This document shows, one piece after another, positions 27,182 through 36,074 of a stretch of 64,000 bases of DNA. Source of the DNA: Adlercreutzia agrestimuris (GTDB taxonomy: Bacteria > Actinomycetota > Coriobacteriia > Coriobacteriales > Eggerthellaceae). The stretch spans positions 124,001 to 188,000 of the forward strand of contig NZ_CALPCX010000001.1 of the NCBI RefSeq assembly GCF_943193125.1. Reading direction: 5' to 3'. A program made the translations under genes and the position numbers. The notes under the pieces were generated by a model. It saw only the letters and a program-made list of their open reading frames with translations. It had not been told where the DNA came from and did no database searches. Numbering within the stretch: the first letter of the stretch is position 1; every line of letters begins with the position of its first letter.

Positions 27182-29083
27182 CTAAGCTTGGTCATTCCCA
27201 GCCACCTCGTCGGTGTCTGGGTTGGCGTCAGCCGGGGACATGCCAAGCATGTCAAGCTCCTCATCGCGCTGTTGCTCTTCAAGTGTACGTTCAAAGAGCT
27301 GCTCAAACGCGTCATCTTCAGCAGTGCGAACCATCGCGCGACGCAATGCCTCCTGACCGCCTTCACGCAAAAGCACGTCACGCATGCCAATAAGCGGACC
27401 TTCATCCACGTTGTGATAGAGCTCTTCGCGAAGAGCCTCGCGCAAATCATCGCGGCCTTCTTCACGCAACACGCGCATCAGCTCATCGTAGACAGCATCG
27501 CGAATATCACCAAACGAGCCTCCGCCCAGAAGTCCTGTTGCGCCCAGATCAACAACGATCTCGAAGGTATTGCGACGAGACTTAGCCTCTTCAATACGCT
27601 CTTGTACACTCGGACGCTCAACCGTCTCAAGCAGCTTTTCGCTTTCGCGTACAAAATTACGATCAGCTGTTTGGAGATTATCAGTATCCATCAGCGACAA
27701 GTAAGCAACTCCCTGCTTGTGCGCACGACGCGCCTGCAGCATCAGGAACAAGAATCCCAAAACGCCTGCTAATAAGGATGCAGAAAGAATGCCAAGCTTG
27801 GCGATAGCGATATGTGTTTCATCAACAAAGGCCAAATTTGCCACAAAGATTGCCATGGTAAAACCAACGCCACCCAAAATGGCCGCACCCAGCATATGCA
27901 TCCAGTTCACGTTCTCGGGTAGACTTGCCAACTTAGTTTTAACGACAATAAAACTCATGAGCATAATGCCAATGGGTTTGCCCAATAACAGACCGAATAG
28001 CACGCCATACAAAACAGGATCAGTAAATACCGAACCCATATCAATACCCATAAAGCTTACATCGGCGTTCGTAAGCGCAAAAAGCGGCAGGATGCCGAAG
28101 TACACCCACGGGTAGAGTTTTTGCTCCAAGCGCGTTGCAGGAGGTACAACCTGACGAGCCACTTGCGACAGCGAATTGACTGTCTTGATATATTCATCCT
28201 GAGCAATAACGGGCACTTCGGGTTGATAGTTTTCTTTCGCCTGGCGAAGCTTATCGGTTGACCAGGCGGTAAAAATGCGCAGGTTTACACGAGAGCCTGA
28301 CGGAATAGCGAAGGCCAGCAAAACGCCTGCAATAGTTGAATGAATACCCGACATGAACACGCAATACCACAACACGCCACCCAATAAAATATAAGGCGCA
28401 AGAGCATATACATGCATGCGATTCATAACAATGAGCGAAATCATTACGGCAAGCGCAAGCATCAGCCACATGACCGAAGGGCTTTGGCCGTAAAAGATTG
28501 CAATAATAAGAATTGCGATGATGTCGTCAGCAACCGCAAGAGTGCTTAAAAATACGCGCACACCACCAGGAACTCGGTTACCCAAAAGTGCCAATATACC
28601 CAAAGCAAATGCGATGTCGGTTGCAGTAGGGACTCCCCATCCATGAGACGCCGAAGGATTGTTCATATTGAACAAGAGATAGATCACAATCGGCATAGCT
28701 ACGCCGCCAACTGCTCCCATAATGGGCAAAAGTGCCTGACGAATGTTCGTAAGTTCGCCAACGGTTAATTCGTACTTGACTTCCAAGCCTACCAGCAAAA
28801 AGAATACGGCCATAAACACATCATTGATGATGTGCGCAAGCGACATAGTTGCCGTCGTATCGCCAAATATGAAACCGACATCTGTGTGCCAAAAATGCGA
28901 AAAGCCTTCGTAGGCAGAACTGTTTGCAACAATAAGCGCCGCCACTGCTGCCAGCAACATAACGGCAGCTGCTTTTGTGGATGAGTGGGTAAACTGAATG
29001 AGTTTCTTATAGCGCTCTTGATGACCTTGTACCTCACTAATAAAGAGATATTTTGAATGGCCGTCCTTTTTTCTTATCTCCAT
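27182..29083 (-). CDS. nhaA: Na+/H+ antiporter NhaA with extended C-terminal domain
   Basis: A 633-residue protein. The first ~430 residues are NhaA: hydrophobic helices with the paired aspartates in GVPTATDIAFALG and LAVADDIIAI, and GKPIGIMLMSF near the end of the core. Such proteins exchange cytoplasmic Na+ for external H+. About 200 further residues are hydrophilic and acidic (ERIEEAKSRRNTFEIVVDLGATG, then helical EELYHNVDEGPL and repeated E/R), absent from classical ~390-residue NhaA. The tail is probably cytoplasmic and of unknown role. Confidence 0.9.
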   Translation of the reverse strand: MEIRKKDGHSKYLFISEVQGHQERYKKLIQFTHSSTKAAAVMLLAAVAALIVANSSAYEGFSHFWHTDVGFIFGDTTATMSLAHIINDVFMAVFFLLVGLEVKYELTVGELTNIRQALLPIMGAVGGVAMPIVIYLLFNMNNPSASHGWGVPTATDIAFALGILALLGNRVPGGVRVFLSTLAVADDIIAILIIAIFYGQSPSVMWLMLALAVMISLIVMNRMHVYALAPYILLGGVLWYCVFMSGIHSTIAGVLLAFAIPSGSRVNLRIFTAWSTDKLRQAKENYQPEVPVIAQDEYIKTVNSLSQVARQVVPPATRLEQKLYPWVYFGILPLFALTNADVSFMGIDMGSVFTDPVLYGVLFGLLLGKPIGIMLMSFIVVKTKLASLPENVNWMHMLGAAILGGVGFTMAIFVANLAFVDETHIAIAKLGILSASLLAGVLGFLFLMLQARRAHKQGVAYLSLMDTDNLQTADRNFVRESEKLLETVERPSVQERIEEAKSRRNTFEIVVDLGATGLLGGGSFGDIRDAVYDELMRVLREEGRDDLREALREELYHNVDEGPLIGMRDVLLREGGQEALRRAMVRTAEDDAFEQLFERTLEEQQRDEELDMLGMSPADANPDTDEVAGNDQA

Positions 29084-29349
29084 GGTTCTTCACCAAAATC
29101 GTTCGTTTCGTACAACAACTTCAAAGCATTAGCCTTTCTATTATCGCGCAAAACAGAGCAATTCCCCTGAGAGTCCTTTGGTTTTTTGGGTTGTTTTTCA
29201 ATCGTTTTCTTTAACCTTACAAGTTCAAAAGACAGACTTTCTAAATTGCGATATGCTTGTTTTACGTCAGTTCAATCATTGAGAAGCTTGCTTTCTTTGG
29301 TGTTTGAACAGACAAAGTAGTATTCGAAACGTAGTAAGAGGTGGTCGCA

Positions 29350-29928
29350 ATGAGCATTACTGTCGCTGGGCGCCGCATGCCCGTAACGGACGCATTGCGT
29401 GAGTACGCCGAGGAAAAAATCGGCAGCTCCATGAAAGTTATGGATATTTCTCCGCTTGAAGCGGAAGTTGTATTGTTTGTAGAGAAGAACCCCGCCAATC
29501 CGCGTCCTGCAGTTTGTGAAGTTACGCTGCGCACTAAAGGACACATCATTCGCGTAGAAGAAAGCGAAGAGGATATGTACGCAGCAATTGATGTTGCTGC
29601 AGCAAAAGTGCTTCGTCAATTGCGTAAATTCAAGACCAAAGTGCTTGATCGCAAGCTGCGCGGCACCGGCGAAGTCCCCGTTGCCGCTCCTGTCAATCAG
29701 GAGCTTGATGTGGAAGGCCTCATGAACGAACTTGCCGAAGATGACGAGGTTGTGCGTGTAAAGGAAATCACTTTTGAACCGCTTACTGAAGAAGAAGCGC
29801 TCGTCAAGATTGATCTTTTAGGACACGACTTCTTTGCATACACCGATCGCGACACCAATTTGGTTAACGTGCTATATCGTCGTGATGATGGCGGCTACGG
29901 CTTGCTTAAGCAAAAAGACGACGAGTAA
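29350..29928 (+). CDS. hpf: Long-form ribosome hibernation-promoting factor
   Basis: The ATG at 29350 follows AAGAGGTGG and starts MSITVAGRRMPVTDALREY; 192 residues. The N-terminal ~100 residues are the S30AE/YfiA domain that sits in the decoding region of the 30S subunit. A C-terminal ribosome-dimerising domain follows (VRVKEITFEPLTEEEALVKI, then HDFFAYTDRDTN and VLYRRDDGGYGLL). Long HPF forms inactive 100S ribosomes in stationary phase. It is divergent from nhaA across a 266-base spacer in which no clear promoter was identified. Confidence 0.95.
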   Translation: MSITVAGRRMPVTDALREYAEEKIGSSMKVMDISPLEAEVVLFVEKNPANPRPAVCEVTLRTKGHIIRVEESEEDMYAAIDVAAAKVLRQLRKFKTKVLDRKLRGTGEVPVAAPVNQELDVEGLMNELAEDDEVVRVKEITFEPLTEEEALVKIDLLGHDFFAYTDRDTNLVNVLYRRDDGGYGLLKQKDDE

Positions 29929-29990
29929 GTTTTACCCAAGCACACTTGTGCTACTATAAGCGACGTTGTTTTCGAAGAAAGGATAGCCTC

Positions 29991-30209
29991 ATGGCAACCA
30001 TCGATATCATTAAAGAAGTGCTTTCAGACAATCTGGACATTGAGCCGGAGACCGTAACAATTGAGTCTACCTTTGATTCTTTGGGCATTGACTCACTGGA
30101 TATGGTTGAGCTCATTTGCGATCTGGAAGAAAAGTGCGACGTTGATTTTGGTGAGCCTGAAGGCTTAGCTACCGTTGGCGATCTGGTGAACTACATCGAA
30201 TCACTCTAA
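29991..30209 (+). CDS. acpP: Acyl carrier protein
   Basis: The ATG at 29991 with AAAGGATAG upstream gives a 72-residue acidic protein. The 4'-phosphopantetheine attachment serine lies in GIDSLDMVE (Ser35), and the C-terminus TVGDLVNYIESL is typical. It carries acyl chains in fatty-acid synthesis. No other fab gene is adjacent. A strong terminator follows. Confidence 0.93.
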   Translation: MATIDIIKEVLSDNLDIEPETVTIESTFDSLGIDSLDMVELICDLEEKCDVDFGEPEGLATVGDLVNYIESL

Positions 30210-30260
30210 TCGCTCACAGCGCACGTCGCAGCAGTGGTACTCAACCCCACTGAGCATTTT

Positions 30261-30290
30261 AAAAGGCTACTCATTTGAGTAGCCTTTTTT
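30261..30290. terminator. Rho-independent terminator after acpP
   Basis: A perfect 12-bp stem (aaaaggctactc, 30261-30272, with gagtagcctttt, 30277-30288) around attt, followed by tt. The A/U-rich stem ends make it functional in both directions, serving acpP (+) and the convergent trxA (-). Confidence 0.88.
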
Positions 30291-30355
30291 GCGAGATAAC
30301 AAGCTTGAGGTTATAACGAAAAAGCACTCAACCTCACACCTGTAAGTGCTGCAAT

Positions 30356-30667
30356 CTATGAGTGATTCGCAAGCATTTCTTCAACGCGTGCTTTCGGCAC
30401 AGCACCAACAATACTATCAACCATGCGCCCTTCCTTGAAAAGAACCAGCGTTGGGACGCTCACCACATCAAAGGCAAATGCAACATCAGGATATTTGCTT
30501 GCGTCCATCTGAGCGAATGTCACCTCTGGATACAAAGGCTCAAGCTCACCGAGCACCACATGCATCATTTTGCACGGACCGCATCCTGGGCTCCAAAAAT
30601 CTACCAAGACAAGGTTTTGAGCGTTTGTCACTTCGTCGTCGAAGTTTTCTTTTGTTAAGTCAATCAT
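30356..30667 (-). CDS. trxA: Thioredoxin
   Basis: The ATG at 30667 (GGGAGG with ~6 bases of spacing) starts MIDLTKENFDDEV; 103 residues. The redox-active pair is in WSPGCGPCKMM (Cys29, Cys32) and the cis-proline in VSVPTLVLF. The residues before CGPC are W-S-P-G rather than the common W-A-x-W, a frequent variant. The start overlaps the folC stop by 8 bases, so translation is coupled. Confidence 0.93.
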   Translation of the reverse strand: MIDLTKENFDDEVTNAQNLVLVDFWSPGCGPCKMMHVVLGELEPLYPEVTFAQMDASKYPDVAFAFDVVSVPTLVLFKEGRMVDSIVGAVPKARVEEMLANHS

Positions 30668-32006
30668 CGCAAACCTCCCTGTGTCGCAAAGCGTTTTTGA
30701 CATCAGCAATTGCGTACAAGCTTCCAAAAAAGCAAACAACATCGGCGTTTTCAGCATTTGACATCGCAAGCTCAAGCGCATCATCATAGCTAGCCGCCAT
30801 TATGCTTGGAGCAGTTGTTCGTAGGCGTATCTCTTGCTCAAGCTCGTGTGCTGCAAGCGCTCGCGGATTATCGGGCGTAACCGCAATGAACAGCTTCGCA
30901 AGATCAGCTACCGCCTCAATCATTTCACCATATGCTTTATCGGCCAGCACGCCCATAACGAAAATCACACGTCGCCCCGCAAATACTTCACGAATCGATT
31001 GGGCCAATGCACGTGCGCCCTGAGGATTATGACCGCCATCCACAACAATTGCTGGGTGCCGGACAGGCTGCTCAGGCACCATCTCATCAGAGGCGAACTG
31101 GACAATCTCGAATCGTCCGGGCCACGTTGCTTGCGCTATCCCTGCTCGAAGCGCTTCATCCGAAATCTTAAATCCACGACAACGAAGCGCCAAGGCAGCC
31201 TCAAGGGCAAGAGCTGCATTCTCAATCTGATAGCCAGCCAGAAGTGACGTTTGCAATTTGTCGAACGTTTTGTAGGAAAACTCCCTGATCAACGAGCCAT
31301 TATTGGCACAAACCCCAAGGTTTACGATATTTTGATCCGAGACAAAACAGAGTGTATCAGCACAGTGTGCGGCAGTCTCAATAACCGCGCGAACACCATC
31401 AGTCTGCGGTGCACTAACCACAGCAGCGCCGGGCTTAATGATGGCAGCTTTTTCGCCGGCAATAGCCTCAAGCGTGTCGCCGAGCAATGCGGTATGATCA
31501 AGGTCAATACGCGTAATTACATCAACTTCAGCCCGATCAATCACATTGGTAGAATCAAGACGACCACCTAATCCTACTTCAAGCACCACAATATCGCATG
31601 CTTGTTGTGCAAAATAGACTAAAGCTACCGCACACATAAGCTCGAATTCTGTAAGATGATCTCCTGTTTTATGCGCAAGCTCTTCTGCAACGACTTGAAC
31701 GCTACGCGTTACCCTACTTAGTTCCTCATAAGATATCGCTTGGCCGTTGACCTGAATTCTCTCCTCAAAACGCTCTATATAAGGCGAAGTGAAAAGACCC
31801 GTCTTCAATCCAGCTGCCCGACAGATAAAAGAGATATAAGCGCACGTAGACCCCTTGCCGTTTGTGCCTGCAACATGAACAAACGAAAGCGCATCTTGAG
31901 GTCGGCCAAGCGCATCAAGTGCCGCACTAATACGCTCTAAGCCAAGCCGAGAAGCCTGCCAACGTGGTTCATTGATATATGCCACAGGATCAAATTCAGC
32001 TGTCAT
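30660..32006 (-). CDS. folC: Bifunctional folylpolyglutamate synthase/dihydrofolate synthase
   Basis: A 448-residue Mur-ligase-like enzyme that adds glutamate to folates. The ATG at 32006 (AGGTGA, 5 bases) is preferred to that at 32021. The P-loop HVAGTNGKGSTCAYI, GLFTSPYIERFEERI, VLEVGLGGRLDSTNV and the C-terminal DGGHNPQGARAL are diagnostic. It overlaps trxA downstream. Confidence 0.94.
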   Translation of the reverse strand: MTAEFDPVAYINEPRWQASRLGLERISAALDALGRPQDALSFVHVAGTNGKGSTCAYISFICRAAGLKTGLFTSPYIERFEERIQVNGQAISYEELSRVTRSVQVVAEELAHKTGDHLTEFELMCAVALVYFAQQACDIVVLEVGLGGRLDSTNVIDRAEVDVITRIDLDHTALLGDTLEAIAGEKAAIIKPGAAVVSAPQTDGVRAVIETAAHCADTLCFVSDQNIVNLGVCANNGSLIREFSYKTFDKLQTSLLAGYQIENAALALEAALALRCRGFKISDEALRAGIAQATWPGRFEIVQFASDEMVPEQPVRHPAIVVDGGHNPQGARALAQSIREVFAGRRVIFVMGVLADKAYGEMIEAVADLAKLFIAVTPDNPRALAAHELEQEIRLRTTAPSIMAASYDDALELAMSNAENADVVCFFGSLYAIADVKNALRHREVCDD

Positions 32007-32068
32007 GCGCTCACCTAACACGAGTAAAATAGTTACGCGAGTTAGTCTACCTTAGGAATAAGCCCCGC

Positions 32069-33589
32069 TTAGCTGGCTTGCTTCACTTTAAGATAGTCGG
32101 CAATTCCTGCCGCTGCACGCTTGCCTGCACCCATAGCTAAAATGACTGTTGCTGCACCACTTACCGCATCGCCACCTGCATATACACCAGGTTTAGACGT
32201 AGCACACGTCTGCTCGTCAACCACCATAAGGTTGCGAGAAGTAACCTCAAGACCAGGCGTTGTTTTTGCAATGAGAGGGTTTGTTTTGGAGCCAACAGCG
32301 ACAACCATCATATCAGCGTCAATCGCGAAATTGGAATCCGGAACCGCAACCACGCTCTGACGGCCGCTTTCGTCTGGCTCAGAGAGCTCCATTGACACGC
32401 ACTCAACGCCCTCAATCCAACCTTCATCATCTACCAAAACACGCACGGGATTTGTCAAAAGCTGCAGCTTAATGCCCTCTTGTACCGCATGGTGAATCTC
32501 TTCAGCGCGCGCAGGCATCTGTTCGCGACCGCGACGATACACAAGCGTCACTTCGGCACCCAAACGTCGCGCTGTACGAGCCGCATCCATGGCAACATTT
32601 CCGCCGCCAACTACTACACAATGCTTACCTGCATAAACTGGTGTATCGAAGCTGGGAAACTGATATGCCTTCATGAGGTTTACGCGCGTGAGCAGCTCAT
32701 TTGCTACCATGACGCCGTTGGCGCCCTCACCTTCAATACCTAAATAGCTTGGAAGGCCCGCGCCTGTACCCACAAAGACCGCATCGAAACCGCGCTCGTC
32801 CATAAGCTCATCAATGTCGTAGAGTTTACCCACCACAACATCAGTCTTGAAATCAACTCCCACATCTTCAAGTTTGTGAATTTCTTCTGCTACGAGCTTC
32901 TTTGGCAAACGAAACTCAGGAATGCCGTATGTTAAAACGCCACCTGTTTCATGAAGGGCCTCAAACACACTCACGTCGCAGCCGCGTTGCGCCAACTCGC
33001 CAGCACACGTCAAGGACGCAGGACCTGAACCTACCACCGCAACGCGATAGCCATCCAAATCATCGGACTCTGCGGCGAATGCTGATTCAAGCGATGCCTC
33101 TTGCGCATCTGCAAGATCAGCTGTACAAGGAGCAGTCGTATGGCTGGTTGATTTTGTTGCCGAGGCCTCAAATGCTGCAACTTCATCAGGATGAGCCATT
33201 GCCCAGTCAGCTACGAAGCGCTCGAGCCTGCCAATACCAACAGGCTCACCCTTGCGACCGCGTGTGCACTTGCCTTCACATTGAGTCTCCTGTGGACACG
33301 CACGCCCGCACACTGCAGGCAACGTGTTCGCCTGGTGTACGAGTTGATACGCATGCGCAAAATTACCCAAAGCAACTTGCTCAATAAACTGCGGAATGGG
33401 AACGCCTACTGGACAACCACTCATGCAGGGCTTCTTTGGACACTGAATGCATCTGCGCGCTTCCTCTTGCGCTTGCTCTTCTGTGTAACCCAGAGCTACT
33501 TCGCAAAAATTCTGAGAACGCGTGACCAGATCAAGTTCTGGCATGGCCACTTTCTCATTGTCTTTATTGACGTCATATACGCAAGGCAT
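32069..33589 (-). CDS. nfnB: NADPH-binding flavoprotein, NfnB/GltA-type (glutamate synthase small-subunit family)
   Basis: A 506-residue protein. The N-terminus has a cluster-binding cysteine pattern (CIQCPKKPCMSGCPVG and further on CGRACPQETQCEGKCTRG) for two [4Fe-4S] clusters. Two dinucleotide folds follow: VVGSGPASLTCAGELA for FAD and VVGGGNVAMDAARTA for NADPH. An unusual ~40-residue polar insertion (about 140-175) lies before the FAD fold. Next to an NfnA-type gene 3 bases upstream, and with no large glutamate synthase subunit nearby, it is most likely the large subunit of NADH-dependent ferredoxin:NADP+ oxidoreductase (Nfn), a flavin-bifurcating complex. Confidence 0.87.
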   Translation of the reverse strand: MPCVYDVNKDNEKVAMPELDLVTRSQNFCEVALGYTEEQAQEEARRCIQCPKKPCMSGCPVGVPIPQFIEQVALGNFAHAYQLVHQANTLPAVCGRACPQETQCEGKCTRGRKGEPVGIGRLERFVADWAMAHPDEVAAFEASATKSTSHTTAPCTADLADAQEASLESAFAAESDDLDGYRVAVVGSGPASLTCAGELAQRGCDVSVFEALHETGGVLTYGIPEFRLPKKLVAEEIHKLEDVGVDFKTDVVVGKLYDIDELMDERGFDAVFVGTGAGLPSYLGIEGEGANGVMVANELLTRVNLMKAYQFPSFDTPVYAGKHCVVVGGGNVAMDAARTARRLGAEVTLVYRRGREQMPARAEEIHHAVQEGIKLQLLTNPVRVLVDDEGWIEGVECVSMELSEPDESGRQSVVAVPDSNFAIDADMMVVAVGSKTNPLIAKTTPGLEVTSRNLMVVDEQTCATSKPGVYAGGDAVSGAATVILAMGAGKRAAAGIADYLKVKQAS

Positions 33590-33592
33590 AAC

Positions 33593-34492
33593 TTACCCCG
33601 CCTTCCGTCGAAGCTGTTGCTCTTCATGCAGCTGCACGCCACCACCACATGAGCGACCTTCACTTGTCAGCTTATGTGCGGCCACCTCGCGCGCATACTG
33701 TTCAGGCTCGCGATATTGAACACCACGGCGAAGTGCGTCAGCGAAATCTACCAGATGACCATCGAAGTCAGGACCATCAACACAAGCATGCAAATACTGA
33801 TCGCCCACTTTTACTCGGCACACGCCACACATACCCGTTCCATCAATCATAAGCGGATTCATGGACACCCACGTTTTAATAGCGTGTGGCTTTGTAAGCT
33901 CGGAAACTTTCTGCATCATAATGACCGGTCCAATGGCTACAACCAGGTCATAGTTGACTCCTGCTTCAATTTGTTTTGCTAAAACATGCGTCACTAAACC
34001 GCGATGTCCGTTAGAGCCATCATCGGTAACAATAAACTGATGCTCAGAAACCTTCTCAATTTCCTCTTCAAGCATAATGAGATCAGCCGAACGAAAACCA
34101 GTAATAACGTCCACTTGAGCACCATGATCATGCAACCACTTAGCCTGAGGATATGCGATAGCTGTACCTAAGCCGCCCCCAATTATGCATGCGCGCTTAA
34201 CCCCATCAAGCTCGGTGGGATTACCAAGTGGTCCGACGAAGTCAAGCAGATACTCCCCTGCGTGCATAGTGGAAAGCTTCATAGTTGTTGCGCCAACCGC
34301 TTGAAACACAATAGTGACTGTACCTTTATCAGGGTCACAGTCATTCATGGTCAGCGGGATGCGCTCTCCTTGCTCATCAATACGCAACATAATGAATTGA
34401 CCCGGCTTGATACGCCTTGCAATATCAGGCGCATCAATAACCATTCGTGTGACGTCTTTGTTTAGTTGCTCCGCTTCGAGAATCTCAAACAT
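33593..34492 (-). CDS. nfnA: NfnA-type sulfide/dihydroorotate dehydrogenase-like FAD/NAD-binding subunit
   Basis: A 299-residue protein with a ferredoxin-reductase fold. It has an FAD-binding barrel (GQFIMLRIDEQGERIPLTM), a nucleotide domain (CIIGGGLGTAIAYPQAK) and a C-terminal [2Fe-2S] site (MCGVCRVKVG and HACVDGPDF). This is the PyrK/NfnA family. Directly followed by the GltA-like gene, it should form NfnAB, exchanging electrons between NADH, ferredoxin and NADPH. No pyrD is adjacent, arguing against a dihydroorotate dehydrogenase role. Repeated sequence motifs lie upstream. Confidence 0.87.
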   Translation of the reverse strand: MFEILEAEQLNKDVTRMVIDAPDIARRIKPGQFIMLRIDEQGERIPLTMNDCDPDKGTVTIVFQAVGATTMKLSTMHAGEYLLDFVGPLGNPTELDGVKRACIIGGGLGTAIAYPQAKWLHDHGAQVDVITGFRSADLIMLEEEIEKVSEHQFIVTDDGSNGHRGLVTHVLAKQIEAGVNYDLVVAIGPVIMMQKVSELTKPHAIKTWVSMNPLMIDGTGMCGVCRVKVGDQYLHACVDGPDFDGHLVDFADALRRGVQYREPEQYAREVAAHKLTSEGRSCGGGVQLHEEQQLRRKAG

Positions 34493-34508
34493 TGCTCATC
34501 ATCCTTTT

Positions 34509-34576
34509 CAACCATTTTCCCCAAAACTGCCCTGTAACAGCTGGGACGAAAATGGTACCCTCCCTGAAAATGGTTG
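34509..34576 (-). promoter_or_regulatory. Three copies of an AACCATTTTC-like motif before nfnA
   Basis: On the minus strand CAACCATTTTC occurs at 34566-34576 and TACCATTTTCG at about 34547-34557. The exact inverse, GAAAATGGTTG, lies at 34509-34519. The outer two make a perfect 11-base inverted repeat. Placed 17-84 bases before the nfnA start, they may be binding sites of a regulator or arms of a leader hairpin. No known regulon can be named. Confidence 0.45.
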
Positions 34577-34960
34577 CTCATTACAGCAAATAAATATTTC
34601 GTGGTGACGCAAAGGAAATTGAATTCTAAAGAGTAGCAAATACTACCTTAAACGGTATGTTTTGTACAGTCAGCGGTAGTTTTTCTGCAATTCAGCTCAA
34701 TAATACCAGGTAAGGTCCCATTCTTTTTCGCTGCATTAACCATACGAAAGCACTCAACAATTCGCAATAAGCTCAGCGCGGTCGTCAAAGATGAGAAACG
34801 AAGGTTTAACCGTTTTGAAATAAAGCGCTCGCAGAGTCGCGACTGTGCGCATTTATAAGGTGTATTTGTTACCTTCTCGTTAAGTATCGCACTAAATACT
34901 CCCCTGACAAGCAGCTATAACACATATTCTCTTTAGATAGACGTCAGACGCGTTACCGTT

Positions 34961-35050
34961 TTGTCATTTTCCAGAAAGACGAAATGACAACATCTCATCT
35001 ACGAACCGTTAGCCTTCTCCTCATCGTTTATGAAGGAGTGCTAGCCTTTT
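34961..35050 (+). promoter_or_regulatory. Candidate structured leader of corA
   Basis: Two hairpins lie within the 642-base gap ahead of corA. The first has arms ttgtcattt (34961-34969) and aaatgacaa (34982-34990). The second, 35010-35043, pairs tagc/gcta and ctcct/aggag around cgttt and is followed by gcctttt, so it resembles a weak terminator. Together they suggest attenuation of corA, perhaps Mg2+-responsive. The conserved M-box sequence was not found. The rest of the gap (34577-34960) shows no gene or RNA that could be recognised. Confidence 0.35.
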
Positions 35051-35134
35051 CGTAGAGCCTCACATAAGCGCATCATCAGGCGCAAACAGAACGGCAGTCA
35101 CCTTAAAGGAAGAGCCATTAAGGAAGTGTCTATT

Positions 35135-36058
35135 ATGGCAAGCAAGTTTTTACTTACGAAACGTTTGGAGTCAGTGCCTTTTGACCAACCAACGCCAGCC
35201 AACACCTCATCGGTCTATGTTCTCACCGCTCAAGAGTTTGTTGACCTTGGTTTGATTAGCAAGGAAATGAAATCAGCACTCGAAACGCTCGTATCGGCAA
35301 AAACCACCTACTTGGACTCATTTCCCACCTGCTTTGTGGGTTCGTTTGCTGTGCCAAGCAAAGTACACCCCCTTGCCGAGGAAGAGTGTTTTGCATTTTA
35401 CTTCGACAAGACTCATCTCATCTTTTTGGACGAGAGCAATTTCTGCAAGCCCATTCTTGACACCATTAGCAAACAAGGGTTGCTCAAAGAACCGACCACG
35501 CCTTGGTGTCTGTTTGAATTCATGAAGTTGCTCACCAAAGGCGATCTGCAATATCTATCCGACCTTGAAGACAAGATGGAAGATGTTGAAGAATCCATTA
35601 TTAAACGCGGATTCAAAAATGCAAACGAAGTGATGCTTAATTTCCGCCGAAAGCTCCTCCGTCTTGATACCTATTATCAGCAGCTTATGGACATGGCCGG
35701 AGAGCTTGCCGAAAACGAAAACAAACTGCTCACCCACCAAGAAACAATTACGTTTGTGCAACTTGAACGCAACTTTGACAGGCTTCTACAACGTGCGGTG
35801 ACACTTAAGGAATACTCGCTTCAACTGCGCGAACTCTATCAAACAGAGATTGACACCCAACAAAATGACACCATGAAATTCTTCACAGTCATCACCACAC
35901 TCTTTGCCCCGCTTACCCTGGTTACTGGTTGGTTTGGCATGAACTTTGCAGATATGCCAGGGCTCAGTAGTGCCTGGGGCTATCCGCTTATGTGCTGTGT
36001 CGTGCTTCTTATTGTGATCGTAGAACTCATTGTATTCAAACACAAAGGCTGGCTTTAG
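35135..36058 (+). CDS. corA: CorA family magnesium/divalent cation transporter
   Basis: A 307-residue protein; the ATG at 35135 with AAGGAAG upstream is preferred over the GTG at 35126. A long acidic cytoplasmic domain with helical coiled-coil stretches (about 130-245) is followed by two C-terminal membrane helices. The first ends with the pore signature GWFGMNFADMP (GMN), the second is VVLLIVIVELIVF, and a basic tail HKGWL follows. CorA proteins are pentameric Mg2+ channels. It stands alone on its strand after a long leader. Confidence 0.9.
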   Translation: MASKFLLTKRLESVPFDQPTPANTSSVYVLTAQEFVDLGLISKEMKSALETLVSAKTTYLDSFPTCFVGSFAVPSKVHPLAEEECFAFYFDKTHLIFLDESNFCKPILDTISKQGLLKEPTTPWCLFEFMKLLTKGDLQYLSDLEDKMEDVEESIIKRGFKNANEVMLNFRRKLLRLDTYYQQLMDMAGELAENENKLLTHQETITFVQLERNFDRLLQRAVTLKEYSLQLRELYQTEIDTQQNDTMKFFTVITTLFAPLTLVTGWFGMNFADMPGLSSAWGYPLMCCVVLLIVIVELIVFKHKGWL

Positions 36059-36074
36059 CGGTTATATTCGCAAA

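Noticed and set aside
27014..27772. 252-codon plus-strand frame opposite nhaA/glmU
   Set aside because: It is a shadow of two well-supported minus-strand genes, with no domain and no start signal.
32902..33387. Plus-strand frames opposite nfnB
   Set aside because: Composition and lack of motifs mark them as antisense shadows.
34577..35134. M-box magnesium riboswitch before corA
   Set aside because: The conserved M-box sequence blocks are not present; only generic hairpins are seen.
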